Part shown: positions 57,994-64,000 of the stretch, one piece after another
Layout: each line of letters starts with the position of its first letter
Numbering within the stretch: the stretch's first letter is position 1
Origin: Chlorops oryzae
Lineage: Eukaryota; Arthropoda; Insecta; Diptera; Chloropidae
Length of the DNA stretch: 64,000 bases
Assembly: GCA_020466095.1 (NCBI GenBank)
Contig: CM035806.1
Span: 12,288,224 to 12,352,223 of the forward strand
Reading direction: 5' to 3'
The notes under the pieces: model-generated
What the model was told of the DNA's origin: nothing
Database searches by the model: none
What the model saw: only the letters and a program-made list of their open reading frames with translations
Position numbers and translations under genes: made by a program

Positions 57994-58726
57994 CATGATA
58001 CAAGTTAAATTGATAGCGCCACTTCAGGCCTGTGACGTAGGAACTACAAAAAGGAGATAATCTCGTAGTTGTTGTTTTCCATGTCAAGCCGAATTTTGAT
58101 CTTTTGGTGCGAATATTGCTTTTATTTGCAAACTTGGATAAATTTTTTATTTTATTTTAATGTATAAAGAAATGTTTGAAGAAAAAAATTGAAAAATTTA
58201 TATTTCATTTGAATTAATAGTTTTTTGATTAAAAATTTCGCATTCAAAGTTTCGCTTGCATCCCTAACTCGCACGTAGTTTTGTTTTTTTTTTTTCGATC
58301 GGCAGTTCGTACTGTGCATATATAACTATATGTCACTCAGGAGCCGTTTGTATTTTGGCTCTTTTCAACACGCTCTTGGGTACCCACCACGGTCTTGGGT
58401 ACCCACCAAAATGAGCATTTTTCACTTAGGTACTCACCAAAAGTATTTCTCTCTCGCTTTTTTTGCTGCCGAGTTAACTCCTTTTAACCGGCGCGAAATG
58501 TCCCGCTCAAAATCTATGAGAGTGACATATATAGTAATATATGGTACTGTGCTTTCAATGCGATCACATCGAAAGCGGAGCGTCGCAATTTTTCAACACA
58601 AACATCCCTATGCTGAATAATAGTTCTATTTGTACGTTCTCTATTGATACGTCATTTTCGCTCTGGAAGAGAATGCTACGAAATAGCGGTACCCGAAGTG
58701 GCGCTATCTAAATTACTTGTATCATT
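57994..58726. mobile_element. Mutator-like TIR element, copy 2, about 733 bp
   Basis: The same ends as 41933-42935 (CATGATACAAG, GATAGCGCCACTTCAGG) and the same right-end words GCGGTACCCGAAGTGGCGC. The flanks GCATATGAA and GCATATAAA match in 8 of 9 bases, so this copy is older. Near 58365-58445 it contains three copies of CTTGGGTACCCACCA or close variants. Confidence 0.75.
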
Positions 58727-59271
58727 GGCATATAAATGGATACTAGACCCCTGCACAAATGCATTTGAAACGGTTGCAAAACCATTTGATATTTTTCAAG
58801 ACATGTATTTGTTTTGATTTAGCGAGGATTTGAATCGCTCGCTTTGTTTTACAAGCATTGTTCTCTTCACTAGATCATTTGTTGTCATTCAAAGCCAGGC
58901 ATATGGATTTGTGCAGTGGTCTAATTGATACTGTAGAGGAATCATAATAAAAAAAAAAAAAATCCGGTTTTGTGTTCGTTGGAGCGGTTGGTTTGATTCG
59001 AAAATGTCTGATGAATTGTCAGTGAATTTTATTGAAGAGCGGTTTTGAAAAAAACGTTCATAATATTTTAATTTTATGTTGGTAATGGAAAAATTCATAG
59101 CAAGTTCCACTTACCGCGAGACATTTTTAATTTAATTTCTGTAACGTTTTATACGCTTATAAAGCGTCACTGTCGATTTTTTTTTCGTTTTAACAAACTT
59201 GCGCTGCGTTAAAATTTATCCTATTGCTATAGTAAGCAATATTCTATTCTTTTTTATATATATACATATAC

Positions 59272-59304
<33 letters not shown>

Positions 59305-59629
59305 TTATATATATCGTCTAAGCACGTCACTAGCTCTTCATTGAATAACGTCAGTCGATGCTCAGAAACTTTTATATCCTAGCCTTGAGTTTTTGCGATT
59401 ATCGTTTTCATGTCTACGTTGAAGTCCTTGCGTTTGGAGCCTCATTTCTAGCAATTCAATAGAGAAATCATTGCATCGAATTGGAGTTGTAATTCTGATG
59501 ATATCCTCCGGAATTTTTTTCAATTTTTCGGAGAGACAGTTATAAGTTTATGTGGAGTCACTGGAGATATCTGCAAAAAAAAAAAAGATGGAAGGCAGTT
59601 GAAAATGGTGAATTTATAATTTCCATAGT
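58727..59629. other. AT-rich, no gene seen
   Basis: Includes a TA microsatellite at about 59258-59314 and the 3' flank of the USP gene. Confidence 0.5.
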
Positions 59630-63170
<3,541 letters not shown>

Positions 63171-63609
63171 CTAGATTTATTTCATTTTAAGGGAACATGA
63201 ATTCAAAATTCAAATTAGTCAGTCAAATTGAAATGGAAGTGTTTACGTAAAGAATACAAAAAAAAAAAAAACATATATACAGTGTAAACTCTATGTAAGC
63301 ACAGTCAAGGACCAGTGCATATTTTGCCATTGTAGAGAGGTGTCGTCTTTGGAGAGAAAAAAAAAAAAAAATCTGATAATCGTGTTAGAAATCGCTTTAT
63401 TTTTCATCCAACCCCGTTACTTAAAAATCGCTTAAACAAAATTATTTGTTCCTTGGATGAAGATTCTTTTGTCTGTCTTTTACCGGGTATTTTCCCGAGA
63501 ATACCCGAATTTCGAATTTTATATTTTCCGAAAGCATAAAGCCCAAAATCCAATATTGCGAGAGCCGGAGACGAGACGCACACTAATTTCAAAACATTCA
63601 ATTATATGG
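63171..63609. other. USP intron or 5' region, no exon recognised
   Basis: AT-rich with A-runs near 63259 and 63359. Upstream USP exons with the catalytic Cys are not visible before the window ends. Confidence 0.4.
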
Positions 63610-64000
63610 CAAGGGCGTAGCTAGAGAAAGAGTGCTCTGGTAGCGCTTATATATGCCACAGCGGTATATTGAGCAATTATAAGACATTAACCGAAAAAAA
63701 AATTTGGGGGGGCAAGAAGAAGTTTAGAGAGTTTTGGACCAAAAACCCAAAAAATCCGAAAAATTCATGACGTACGATTTCGATGAAAATTTATATATAG
63801 AATAAGTGAAAAATTTTAAGAATTTTGGCGATAACATTTAAAAAAATACTGATTACAACTAGTCTAGTTTGGGTGTAGTACCAAACTGGTCCAAAAAGGA
63901 CTAGTTGTAATCAGTATTTTTAAAAAGTTTAAGTGCCAAAATTCTTAGAATTTTTCACTTATTCTATATATAAATTTTCATCGAAATCGGACGTCATTAA
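63610..64000. mobile_element. hAT-type fold-back MITE, second copy, cut by window end
   Basis: Starts CAAGGGCGTAGCTAGAGAAA and follows 33588-33980 closely (TTTGGGGGGG, CAAGAAGAAGTTTAGAGAG, CCAAACTGGTCC). The right end is outside the window. Confidence 0.85.

Noticed and set aside
58330..58620. 96-codon frame inside the second Mutator-like element
   Set aside because: It resembles no transposase or host protein, and the interior contains direct repeats; probably chance.

Overview
The window is nuclear DNA of an insect, almost certainly a higher (cyclorrhaphan) fly. The genes are split by short GT-AG introns (often 55-110 nt), intergenic DNA is AT-rich, and the proteins read like dipteran orthologues. 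A tephritid-like fly is my best guess from gene content and repeat style, but that is inference. There are no bacterial operons, rRNA genes or CRISPR arrays.

Layout. 1-3768: repeats, including a transposon nested in another repeat and a captured piece of a DCAF10-like gene. 3769-8000 (+): nodal modulator NOMO. 8694-8909 (-): a small secreted peptide gene with a TATA box. 8983-12183: repeats, including an inverted second copy of the transposon at 607. 12184-13498 (-) Coq10 and 14176-16324 (+) Adck1 form a divergent pair of mitochondrial genes. 17248-19082 (-) and 20510-23618 (+): two head-to-head copies of the MADF-BESS regulator Adf1. 25697-29011 (+): an SLC37A-type sugar-phosphate transporter. 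29012-34500: repeats, including a clean hAT-type element with an 8-bp target duplication. 34556-36322 (+): a GH18 chitinase whose chitin-binding domain is cut off by a stop codon inside a possible 63-nt intron. 37259-40516 (+): an unidentified, single-exon, 1085-residue low-complexity protein behind a DRE cluster. 41105-41656 (-) mRpL54 and 43119-43828 (+) a COA1-like factor, with a Mutator-like element between them. 45566-46770 (-) capping protein alpha, 47336-48191 (-) XPA, 48767-50170 (-) eIF5. 50171-59629: a long gene-poor tract of repeats and MITEs. 59630-63170 (-): the 3' part of a USP31/43-type deubiquitinase whose 5' end lies beyond the window.

The genes are mostly housekeeping and share no single pathway, but four encode mitochondrial proteins (Coq10, Adck1, mRpL54, COA1-like). 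Most of the novelty is in the repeats: two kinds of terminal-inverted-repeat (TIR) element carry tRNA-like sequences, some insertions can be dated against uninserted copies in the same window, and one repeat has picked up an exon-intron-exon piece of a host gene. The gene features most worth testing are the chitinase stop/intron switch, the Adf1 duplication and the two reading-frame changes in the USP gene. Exon joints were placed by eye from splice consensus, frame continuity and remembered family sequences; none was tested against transcripts.
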